From the NCBI GenBank assembly GCA_030674185.1, contig CM060306.1, positions 41,912,983 through 41,976,982 of the forward strand: a DNA stretch of 64,000 bases, in the 5' to 3' direction. Under the pieces are notes generated by a model that was given only the letters and a program-made list of their open reading frames with translations, was not told the DNA's origin and made no database searches. Shown here one piece after another: positions 1-57,000 of the stretch (position 1 is the first letter of the stretch; the number at the start of each line of letters is the position of its first letter). Position numbers and translations under genes: made by a program. The stretch comes from Monoplex corrugatus. Taxonomy: Eukaryota; Mollusca; Gastropoda; Littorinimorpha; Ranellidae.

Positions 1-118
1 GGAGGCAGGAAGACCAGACAGGAGTGAATTGCAATAGTCAAGGCGAGACATTATGAAGGAGAGAACGAGTTTTGCAGTTGTTTCGACAGAGAGATACTTC
101 CTGATCAGGCTTATACGA
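1..118 (-). mobile_element. L2/CR1 LINE fragment (RT C-terminal part)
   Basis: This stretch is nearly identical to 40492-40610, which lies inside the L2/CR1-type RT ORF at 40084-42054; I see only a couple of substitutions. The window edge cuts it on the left. On the right the similarity stops at TACGATGGA, where the minisatellite begins. It is a non-coding scrap of the same family and probably a fairly recent copy. Confidence 0.85.
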
Positions 119-1298
119 TGGATAGCAACTAGACAAACATTAAATATGGATAGCAACTAGAGAAACATTAAACATGGATAGCAACTAGACAAACATTAAA
201 TATGGATAGCAGCTAGACAAACATTAAATATGGATAGCAGCTAGACAAACATTAAATATGGATAGCAACCAGGCAAACATTAAATATGGATAGCAACTAG
301 ACAAACATTAAATATGGATAGCAGCTAGACAAACATTAAATATGGATAGCAACTAGACAAACATTAACAACTAGACAAACATTAAATATGGATAGCAACT
401 AGACAAACATTAAATATGGATAGCAGCTAGACAAACATTAAATATGGATAGCAGCTAGACAAACATTAAATATAGATAGCAGCTAGACAAACATTAAATA
501 TGGATAGCAACTAGACAAACATTAAATATGCTTAGCAGCTAGACAAACATTAAATATGGATAGCAGCTAAACAAACATTAAATATGGATAGCAACTAGAC
601 AAACCTTAAATATGGATAGCAACTAGACAAACATTAAATATGGATGGCAGCTAGACAAACATTAAATATGGATAGCAACTAGACAAACATTAAACATGGA
701 TAGCAACTAGACAAACATTAAATATGGATAGCGACTAGACAAACATTAAATATGGATAGCAACTAGACAAACATTAACAACTAGACAAACATTGAATATG
801 GATAGCAACTAGACAAACATTCACAACTAGACAAATATTAAATATGGATAGCTACTAGACAAACATTAAATATGGATAGCAACTAAACAAACATTCACAA
901 CTAGACAAACATTAAATATGGATAGCTACTAGACAAACATTAAATATGGATAGCAACTAGACACACATTAAACATGGATAGCAACCAGACAAACATTAAA
1001 TATGGATAGCAACTAGACAAACATTAAATATGGATAGCGACTAGACAAACATTAAATATGGATAGCAACTAGATAAACATTAAATATGGATAGCAACTAG
1101 ACAAACATTAAATATGGATAGCGACTAGACAAACATTAAATATGGATAGCAGCTAGATAAACATTAAATATGGATAGCAACTAGACAAACATTAAATATG
1201 GATAGCAACTAGACAAACATTAAATATAGATAGCGACTAGACAAACATTAAATATGGATAGCAACTAGATAAACATTAAATATGGATAGCAACTAGAC
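119..1298. repeat. 28-bp minisatellite, about 42 units
   Basis: A 28-bp unit containing GATAGCAACTAGACAAACAT followed by TAAATATG repeats from the LINE junction to about 1298. The third triplet varies among CAACT, CAGCT, CGACT and CTACT. At about 363, 773, 826 and 892 the unit is shortened to ACATTAACAACTAGAC or ACATTCACAACTAGAC, so the short form is a unit variant rather than a single deletion. No coding potential is visible. Confidence 0.95.
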
Positions 1299-1319
1299 AG
1301 TTTTTAATCATTGTTACGG

Positions 1320-1400
1320 TCTGGGACCGAGCTCAAAATATCAGATCTTGAGTCCAGGGCTCTATCAAAAGAACCAACCCACGTAAGTGGTACTAGGCCC
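1320..1400 (+). repeat. Short dispersed repeat, possible SINE remnant
   Basis: The segment around 1325-1372 (core ATATCAGATCTTGAG) matches the reverse complement of about 26955-27000 at roughly three bases in four. This is enough to suggest a dispersed element but too short to classify. The sequence between the minisatellite and this element holds nothing else that I recognise. Confidence 0.35.
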
Positions 1401-1647
1401 ATCATCATTCATGCTTGGATTGGATTAATTGTATTGTTGTTTTGTTATTGTTGTTGTTGTTTTTGATGGTGATGATGATGGTGATGGTATTTGTCTGTTC
1501 TTTTGTTTTGTCTCAACGGAATTTGTCTGCGTGAAATGCAGGAAGCTCTCCCAGGAGAGAGCACGTTGCCATAGTTTGGGCGCAGCATTTTTTCTCATTT
1601 CTTTCTGTCCCTGTATACGACCTTTTTCTTTTGGCCTATGCCAGTGT

Positions 1648-1648
1648 T

Positions 1649-1680
<32 letters not shown>

Positions 1681-1682
1681 CA
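1648..1682. repeat. (TA)n/(CATA) microsatellite
   Basis: Alternating TA with ACATATAT interruptions lies immediately beyond the 3' tail of the LINE at 1683-2950. Confidence 0.9.
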
Positions 1683-2950
1683 TATCATCATCATCATCAT
1701 CAGTCCCGTAGTCTGGTTGACCGTTGGGGCACCACTGAAGATTTTGCAACCAACTTCCTCCACTCCTCACGGTCCTCAGCTTTCCGCAGAATGATATTCC
1801 ATTCAAGGCCAGTCCACTCTCTGATATTGTCTTCCCATCTTTTTCTCTGTCTGCCTCTTCGTCTCCCTCCCTGAACTGTTCCCTGCAAGACGGTCTTGGC
1901 CAGTCCAGATGATCGTGTGACGTGCCCGTACCACCTCAGTTTGCGTCTTTTCACTGAGGTCAGGAGGTCTTCATACGGCCCGATGGCGTTTTCGATTCGG
2001 GTTTTCACTTCCTTATTGGTTATATGATCTTTGTACGAGATACCAAGGAGTTTGCGGAAGCATCTCATCTCCATTGCCTGTATCCTTCTTTCAATGTCTG
2101 CTGTTATGGTCCATGTTTCGCATGCATACAAAAATATTGACATGACCAGGGAACGCATCAGTCTGATCTTGGAGCCGATTGCGATATTCTTGTCGTTCCA
2201 GATGACTTTTAGCTTGGTCATTGCAGCTGTGGTCTGGGCAATCCTGGAAAGTACCTCGGGCTTTGATCCTTCATCTGATACTATAGCTCCCAGATATTTA
2301 AATCTATGGACGGTCTCAAGTTTCTTGTTATCTATGGTAATGTCAGTGCTGATGCCATTGGTATTATTTGTCATCAACTGGGTTTTCTCTGCACTGATCT
2401 GCATGCCATATGCTGTGGAGGCCTCATCAAGATGTTTTATCAAGCTGACTAACTCTTGCTCTTGCCCAGCTAGTCCGTCAATGTCGTCGGCAAAACGCAA
2501 GTTTGTGATTGTTCTACCTCCGATGTTGACTGTTCCCTCGTGGTCTTCAAGTGCGTCAGCCATTATTCTCTCTACGAAGATGTTGAAGAGAGTGGGGGAG
2601 AGCAGGCATCCTTGGCGTACTCCAACTGTGGTTCGGAACCATTCGCCTATGTTGTTGTCATGGTAGACTGCACTGGTCGCCTTTTCGTAGAGGCATTCTA
2701 TGGTTCTGATCAGGTTGGCATTGATGTTGTACAGCCTCATGGTTGCCACAAGGCTGCGTGCCAAACTCTGTCGAATGCCTTCTTGAAGTCCACGAAGACG
2801 TGGTAAAGGCCTTGCTGGTGTTGCAGGTATTTCTCACAGAGTAATCTGAGGTTGAAAATTTGCTCTGTGGTACTTCTTCCTGGTCTGAAACCTGCCTGCT
2901 CTTCTTTTATTATCTCCTCAGCTTGTGGCTTCAGTCTACTCATGTAATCT
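1683..2950 (-). mobile_element. RTE-type LINE, 5'-truncated, with (TGA)n tail
   Basis: The minus strand encodes the palm and C-terminal part of a non-LTR reverse transcriptase. From 2943 the first frame carries AGFRPGRSTTEQIF and FVDFKKAFDRVW (motif A Asp). A one-base frameshift near 2740-2765 moves the reading into the frame 2764-1700, which carries GVRQGCLLSPTLFN, RFADDIDGL (catalytic FADD box), FKYLGAIVS and the terminal RWYGHVTR block. The ORF ends just before a run of TGA triplets (1683-1700 on the minus strand), which is the 3' tail. The element lacks an endonuclease, is broken by the frameshift and is dead. Clade (RTE or a relative) is inferred from the C-terminal GHVTR block. Confidence 0.85.
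1700..2943 (-). pseudogene. Reverse transcriptase pseudogene of the RTE-type LINE
   Basis: Two overlapping minus-strand frames (2943-2737 and 2764-1700) together spell one RT C-terminal half. They meet at the sequence for VWHAALW/ATMRLYN, where one base is missing or extra. The product would have been a cDNA synthesis enzyme acting at target-primed sites. The frameshift and 5' truncation make it non-functional. Confidence 0.85.
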
Positions 2951-3186
2951 TGCTATGGACGGCTCCTTTGTTGCCGTGGGGTCTTTAACGCGGGTTCGTT
3001 AGTGCATGGTGCACACGAGACCTCGGGGTTTATCGTCCCTTCCGAAATAACAGCACCCAGATCACAAAAGAATCTAGGTCTGGTGAAGGCGAAAGAGGAA
3101 AATCTCTTTCTGACTGGGAATCGAACGCAAGATACTGGCGTTCAAGATGGGTGGGTGCTGTATCCACTAGGCCACACATTCCACTA
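2951..3186 (-). mobile_element. tRNA-headed SINE
   Basis: On the minus strand the right end reads like a tRNA head: an A-box-like TGGCCTAGTGG near 3175 and a B-box-like GTTCGATTCCC near 3120. The body (CTTTAACGCG, GAGACCTCGGGGTTTATCGT) belongs to a repeat layout I recall as common in gastropod genomes. A diverged partial copy lies at 48165-48270. It abuts the truncated LINE on its left. Confidence 0.7.
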
Positions 3187-4609
<1,423 letters not shown>

Positions 4610-4865
4610 AACGGGAAGTTGTTTCATAACCCTGAGGTTGCAGGAGTGTGAGACGGTAGAGACCTCAACTCTTTTACTTAGGTCCAGCAGCATACTAATG
4701 ACTGTCTCCATCTCCTCTCCCTCGCTGCTCTACCTTCACTGACAGCAGAAAGTCAGGTAGGCTACACACAAATATTCTTGCTCGAGCGAGGTTCGCACTC
4801 TTGCAACTCGTGCGGTCAGATCGGAAGACTGATTGCTCTTACTCTGCGCCAACCAGACGGGATGG
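4610..4865 (-). mobile_element. tRNA-headed SINE
   Basis: Minus-strand head near 4855 carries TGGCGCAGAGTAAGAGC (A-box-like), and near 4790 GTGCGAACCTC (B-box-like). The body includes GAGTTGAGGTCTCTACCG and CAACCTCAGGGTTATG. Related body motifs occur in the SINE at 30240-30545 and, in the opposite sense, near 10720-10800. It is a decayed copy, and the acceptor arms do not pair, so it is not a tRNA gene. Confidence 0.6.
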
Positions 4866-5689
4866 GATGGGATATACTATATAACGCCGTAACTCAAGAC
4901 ACAACAGATCTTTTTATGTCGAAGAAAACACTGTGATCACTTACTGATTATTCACACATTTGGTGTCGATGTTTTAAGAAAGAGTACCCTCCTGCCACGT
5001 AGGTGACCAGGGTTCGTTTCCCGGTCGATGTGCATAATTGCATAATTATTTCATGTTTTTCAGCAACAGACTGGTACACGGAGAGACATGAAACCTTACG
5101 CGAAGTAGGACATGAAGATCTTACCAGTGCGTAGGATTTATGAGCTGGTTTATAGTTTATACCATGATCATTATGAATTTTCTCCATCGCCTGGCATCTG
5201 TACGGCAGTGCATATTGAATTTATTCCGACCGTAAAGACACCTTCTAGAGAAAGTGAAACTGCTGATAATACACGTAGAGCAAGAACCAGAAAATGATCC
5301 TGATGCACTTATAAATGTCTGCTTTAAATGTACAGAGACATTGCATTTATACAATTTGAGTTGTGCTTTTTAAGTCTCCCCTTCAAAAAAAGATAATATT
5401 TTAACATCGATTTCTTTTTTGCATGAGTCTAGGGGGCTGTCTTGTTACGTCGTATGTGGCAAGTACTACATCTATTGTACCCGATAAAGATTAAATAGAA
5501 AGTCATGTAGCAATACAACGTTGAATTGCCTGTCTATAGACTGGTATTGTTTTCTAAGCCCTCTGACTCTGGCACAAGACACCAGGACCGTTTTTTTTCC
5601 ATTCTTTCACGGCCCAGACAGTTAACTATGCATACTGTAGCATTTTGGTAGGAATGGATTCTAATTCTAGATAATCTTTTTTTTCTCAG
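4866..5689. other. Non-coding upstream of the gene
   Basis: No repeat or coding frame is convincing. A possible tRNA-like B box (GGGTTCGTTTCCC) sits near 5010. A clean 3' splice site (TTTTTTTTCTCAG) at 5678-5689 could start a 5' untranslated or upstream coding exon. From 5690 a frame is open for 45 codons to a TAA at about 5825. I see no promoter. Confidence 0.4.
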
Positions 5690-5981
5690 GATCGCGAAGA
5701 AGGCATCAATAGCGTCATGCTTTATGTGCTTCAACCAGCAGCCCATAATGATCGTTTGAGTGTGATTCCAAATACCCGAGACTGCGATTTTGAAAGCGTC
5801 TGTTGTTCATCAAGCGAAAAGCCTTAAACTTATTTCCGTTTTGTCCGCTAGTTCTTGAAAAGAACACACACAGTGGGACCTAACCATATCACAAATGGTT
5901 TGTAGTTTCTGGACGAACAAGACCTCCAACAAATGGAAATGTAGAGCCAACATATAAAGCGTCATCAACAAAGTCTTCAAC

Positions 5982-50866
<44,885 letters not shown>

Positions 50867-51279
50867 TGTGTGTGTTAGGATGGGTATAGTGTGGTAGTGG
50901 CTTAGTGGCGTTGTTAAGTTTAGTTAGTGATATATTACATTGTGTTTAAATGGTTTGTATTAGTAGAGTGTGTGTATAGGGTATATATGCGTGTATGGTG
51001 GGGTGATGTGTACGTGTGGGGCTGGGTGGTTGGGCGGGATATGTGAGGTGGTTGTGCGTTCGCTCACTTGCGCGAGCGTGCGTGTGTGTCTTTGTCTGTG
51101 TGCACGCGCGCGAGTGCACGTGCATGTGTGGTAGTTGGAAAAAAAAAAAGTCAAATTAAATTTTTCTTGCACATATGAGTTAGCTGGAGGAAACTGGCAG
51201 TGTCACTTTTCACACGAGTTATATTGTTATTCGTTTGATTAAACCCATCAAAGTAGCAACAAATTGTTCATGATGAGAA

Positions 51280-51310
<31 letters not shown>

Positions 51311-52532
51311 ACAACAACAACACACACACACATAAAATAGGATGCAACATTTAAGACTGTAGGCATGGTAAAGTCACTGCAAAAAATGTAACCCTTTGAC
51401 GACCGCATCCTGTCCACCAGGTGAAGCTGGTGGACAGGATGAGGGAGTCAAAGGGTTCAGTTTTTACTTTGTTGGCATGGTTGGCAATGCATCATGCGGG
51501 TGAACAGGATGCGGGCGTCAAAGGGTTAAGTTTTTGCAGTTGGTAGACAGAGTGCAGGAGTCAAAGGGTAAAACATAGTTCTAAATATTTAGCAACAAAT
51601 TGTGAGAGTGAAAGCTGGGCAGGCAGGCAAGACAACTTGTTTAGCTCGTCGTGCTGTTATTATCTTGCATTCTGTCGTTGCTAGTAAAGTATTAACTCTA
51701 TGATGCACTTTTTTTTGTGGCTAATTTAAAAAAAAATTCTTGCGCGTTCATTTTCGTAGTATTTCAGATGGCTAGTCATACACAATGATGAGATTCGAGT
51801 TGTAATGGGGAATTTCACGCATTCTTATTTAAACTCTTAATTATAGTTCTACAAGCTCATTGTACTGTTGTGTTTTTCAGGCCATAATTTTGTATTCATG
51901 AGTGAATTTTCCGATTGCAGCGTATAGATACTGACCTCTAGTCTTTCAAACTGAGACCCAGCTTATAGACTGTCAGTGTTATTATTGTATGCGAGACACG
52001 GTCACAGATTGAAATCGGTGACAGAGCGACACTCTGATTACGTCGCTGTAGCTGAAAACTAGGATTAAACAGATGTAACTGATATCTCTCCCGATAAAGC
52101 AGCATATGCTTATTGTTGCATGGTTATTAAACATCGGGGAATTGTTTTTCAACATTCTCATACACATGGAAAAACATTCTAAATCTATCCTGCAGTGTTC
52201 ATGGCCTTCACAGCTGCTGTTAGTGCTATTCTTGCAATTAAGGGGTATTTGTGAGTTGTTGATTTTTTTATGAACTTGGTTGGATCCTTCATGTCACTGA
52301 TCATTTGAAGCTACATTAGAGATTACATCGTGTCAAGTATTTTTCTTAGCAGTTCGCCTTCGCCAGGTGCCATGTGTTGGTGTGTAGTACGTTGTAAATA
52401 TGTAGACATGTAAATGTATGTTTTAGTACACGATGGCTGCTGTGATAATTTTATGATCCATCTGCAATGCCACAAGAGAAATGCAACGAAAAAGATGGGT
52501 TTGGACAATCTCAACAAAAAACGGAAATAAAA
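50867..52532 (+). other. Probable 3' untranslated and downstream region
   Basis: Follows the stop codon. Candidate polyadenylation signals are ATTAAA at 51155-51160 and 51238-51243 and AATAAA at 52527-52532; which is used cannot be told. Contains TG/CG-rich sequence at 51050-51130 and (CAA)n at 51281-51321. Confidence 0.45.
51385..51570. mobile_element. Foldback (inverted-repeat) element, copy 2
   Basis: Left arm AACCCTTTGACGACCGCATC then CTGTCCACCAG; a few bases later CTGGTGGACAGGATGAGGGA then GTCAAAGGGTT, an almost perfect hairpin. A third arm with AACAGGATGCGGGCGTCAAA lies to the right. Shares the GTTGGCATGGTTGGCAAT segment with copy 1. Confidence 0.7.
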
Positions 52533-53168
52533 TGATAGCAAGAAAAAAAAGCAAACAAAACAATAACAACAACAACAACAACAACAAAAAGAATATGAAG
52601 CTTCTTTTTTTCCTTTTTATTCAGAAAGGGGCAGGGATGGATTCGAATGATATTTAAATTTTCATGCATCAATCATTTTGTCGATTTTAGTATTTTTTGT
52701 TTGTTTGTTTTATGTTTGCCTGGATCCAACTATTTCCGCTCGAAAATCGCATTCTTGGATTAATTCTATTTGAAAAAGAGAACTCTTCATTGAAATTGAA
52801 ATACAGATGAGTTATCAGTGTAAATAAAAATCAAAACATAAATTATTTATTAATCATCAGTTTGAAATGGAACTGATCCAACAAAGAGAATGTATACCTA
52901 ATGTAGAGAAGCGAAATAACATGGAAAGGTTACAATGAGTATTTTGATTATTATCATTTTCTTTCACATTTTTATTAGACCATTGCTTGACGCAAACAGC
53001 ACTTTAGTCTCTCTCTGTTTTTGTCTCTTTTTGTGTTTGTTTTATAAATCCCATGAAGCTAAGGCACTGACCTAAAATATTTTGGTCAGTGGAATAAGCC
53101 ATGTTGGATTATTTACCACACCAGCATTAAAGAATTTGTACAGTAGTAACAGCTGTTTCTCTTCTGTA
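51571..53168. other. Intergenic, no gene seen
   Basis: AT-rich, short (CAA)n near 52562-52587. No coding or mobile-element signature found. Confidence 0.6.
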
Positions 53169-53282
<114 letters not shown>

Positions 53283-53414
53283 CGCAATCAAATATGTGCA
53301 TGTGTCACAGTTAACTAGAAAAGAAGATATAGGATGAGATGGGACTTTAATGGCATCTTTTTTCTTATAAAACCAGGCGGCCACGCACGCCACTTATTCC
53401 CCTGCATACACGCA

Positions 53415-53421
53415 TACGCAT

Positions 53422-53483
<62 letters not shown>

Positions 53484-53559
53484 CGCACGCATACATACAT
53501 GTACATGCTCACACACACATGCACGCGCGCGCGCCACACACACACACACACACAACACA

Positions 53560-53618
<59 letters not shown>
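53415..53618. repeat. (CA)n microsatellites
   Basis: CA at 53425-53478 and 53534-53615 with a CG patch at 53523-53534; an A-run follows at 53740-53763. Confidence 0.97.
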
Positions 53619-53620
<2 letters not shown>

Positions 53621-54019
53621 TTACATAATAACAAAGCACACAAGCATTTGAGACGTTTTCAGGTAAATATTCAAATATTCAGCCGTCACTTTTACAGATA
53701 CAACACATGGACGACGAAGTGCAAAAGCAAAAGCAAACGAAAAAAAAAAAAAAAAAAAAAAAAGCCTCAACGCGTTAGACACTATGAAGACCTGTTTCCA
53801 CAATAAAGAAGATAAAACTGAGATGATTTGTCATTTAACAAGATCAATCGGACTCTGAAAGACTATCCTCTAGCAAACATAAAGACAAAAGAAAAAAATG
53901 AAAAGAAAACATAACAGAGTGGATCAGAGAGAGAGCTCGACAATAACCCAGGCACTCACACACTACAATGAAGTAATGGAGGCGACTAATGCAGCGTTCA
54001 CCAGCACTACGGTCTTATG

Positions 54020-57000
54020 AACATGCTGGATTGTTTGAGCCACAAACCGTCCATGCTGGATTGTTGAGCCACAAACCGTCCATGCTGGATTGTTGAGCCA
54101 CAAACCGTCCATGCTGGATTGCTGAGCCATAAACCGTCAATGAATTGCTGAGCCATAAACCGTCCATGCTGGATTGCTGAGCCAATAAACCGTCCGTGAA
54201 TTGCTGAGCCATAAACCGTCCATGCTGGATTGTCTGAGCCATAAACCGTCCATGCTGAATTGTCTGAGCCATAAACCGTCCATGCTGGATTGCTGAGCCA
54301 TAAACCGTTCATGCTGGATTGCCGTAGCCATAAACCGTCCATGCTGGATTGCTGAGCCATAAACCGTCCATGCTGGATTGCCGTAGCCATAAACCGTCCA
54401 TGCTGGATTGTCTGATCCATAAACCGTCCATGCTGCATTGCCAGAGCCTTAAACCGTCAATGCTGGACTGTCTGAGCCATAAACCGTCCATGCTGGATTG
54501 CCGGAGCCATAAAACGTCCATGCTGGATTGCCGTAGTAATAAACCGTCCATGCTGGATTGCCGTAGCCATAAAACGTCCATGCTGGATTGCCGTAGCCAT
54601 AAACCGGCCATGCTGCATTGCCAGAGCCATAAACCGTCCATGCTGGATTGCCTTAGCCATAAACCGTCCATGCTGAATTGTCTAATCCATAAACCGTCCA
54701 TGTTGGATTGCAGGAGCCATAAACCGTCCATGCTGGATTGTCTGATCCATAAACCGTCCAAGCTGGATTGCCACAGCGATAAACCGTCCAAGCTGGATTG
54801 CCACAGCCATAAACCGTCCAAGCTGGATTCCTGAGCCATAAACCATCCATGTTGGATTGCAGGAGCCATAAACCGTCCATGCTGGATCGATTGTCTGATC
54901 CATAAACCGTCCAAGCTGGATTGCCACAGCCATAAACCGTCCAAGCTGGATTGCCACAGCCATAAACCGTCCAAGCTGGATTCCTGAGCCATAAACCGTC
55001 CATGCTGGATTGCTGAGCCGTAAACCGTCCGTGAATTGCTAAACCATAAACCGTCTAAGCTGGATTGCTGAGCCATAAACCGTCCATGCTGGATTGCTGA
55101 GCCATAAACCGTCCATGCTGGATTGTTGAGCCATAAACCGTCTATGCTGGATTACTGAGCCATAAACCGTCCAAGCTGGATTGCTGAGCCATAAACCGTC
55201 CATGCTGGATTGCCGGAGCCATAAACCGTCCATGCTGGATTGTCTGAACCATAAACCGTGAATGCTGGATTGTTGAGCCATAAACCGTCCAAGCTGGATT
55301 GCCGAAGACATAAACAGTCCAAACTGGATTGTCTGAGCCATAAACCGTCCATGCTGGATTGCTGTGCCATAAACCTTCCATGCTGGATTGCCAGAGCCAT
55401 AAACCGTCCATGCTGGATTGCCAGAGCCATAAACCGTCCAAGCTGGATTGCCAGAGCCATACACCGTCCATGCTGGATTGTCTGAGCCATAAACCGTCCA
55501 TGCTGGATTGCCAGAGCCATAAACCGTCCATGCTGGATTGTCTGAACCATAAACAGTCCAAGCTGGATTGCAGAGCCATAAACCGTCCATGCTGGATTGT
55601 CTGAACCATAAACAGTCCATGCTGGATTGTCTGAACCATAAACAGTCCATGCTGGATTGTTTGAGCCATAAACCATCCATGCTGGATTACCGGAGCCATA
55701 AACCGTCCATGCTGGAATGCCGGAGCCTTAAACCGTCCATGCTGGATTGCTGTAGCCGTAAACCGTCCATGCTGGATTGCCGGAGCCTTAAATCGTCCAT
55801 GATGGATTGCTGAGCCATAAATCGTCCAAGCGGGATTGTCTGAACCACAAACCGTCCATGCTGAATTGCTTAGCCATAAACCTTCCATGCTGGATTGCCG
55901 GAGCCATAAATCGACCATGCTGGATTGCCGTAGGCATAAACCGTCCATGCTGGATTGCCGGAGCAATAAACAGTCCATGATGGATTGCTGAGTCATAAAC
56001 CGTCCATGCTGGATTGTCTGAGCCACAAACCGTCCATGCTGAATTGTCTGAGCCATAAACCGTCCATGCTACATTGCCATAGCCTTAAACCATCCATGCT
56101 GGATTGCCGTAGTCATGAACCGTCCATGTTGGATTGCCGAAGCCATAAACCGTCCATGATGGATTGCTGAGCCATAAATCGTCCAAGCGGGATTATCTGA
56201 ACCATAAACCGTCCATGCTGGATTGCTGAGCCATAAACCGTCCATGCTGGATTGCCGGAGCCATAAACCATCCATGCTTGATTGCCAGAGCCATAAATCG
56301 ACCATGCTGGATTGCTGGAGCCATAAACCATCCATGCTGGATTGTCTGAGCCATAAACCATCCATGCTGGATTACCAGAGCCATAAACCGTCCATGCTGG
56401 ATTGCCGGTGCCATAAACCGTCCATGCTGTATTGCCGGAGCCATAAACCGTCCATGCTGGATTGCCGGAGCCATAAACCGTCCATGATGGATTGCTGAGC
56501 CATAAATCGTCCAAGCGGGATTATCTGAACCATAAACCGTCCATGCTCAATTGCTTAGCCATAAACTTCCATGCTGGATTGCCGGAGCCATAAACTGTCC
56601 ATGCTGGATTGCTGAGCCATAAACCGTCCATGCTGGATTGCCGGAGCCATAAACCGTCCATGCTGGATTGCCGGAGCCATAAACCATCCATGCATGATTG
56701 CCGGAGCCATAAATCGACCATGCTGGATTGCTGGAGCCATAAACCGTCCATGCTGGATTGTCTGAGCCATAAACCATTCATGCTGGATTACCAGAGCCAT
56801 AAACCGTACATGCTGGATTGCCGGAGCCATAAACCGTCCATGCTGGATTGCCGTAGCCGTAAACCATCCATGCTGGATTGCCGGAGCCTTAAACCGTCCA
56901 TGATGGATTGCTGAGCCATAAATCGTCCAAGCGGGATTATCTGAACCATAAACCGTCCATGCTGAATTGCTTAGCCATAAACTTCCATGCTGGATTGCCG

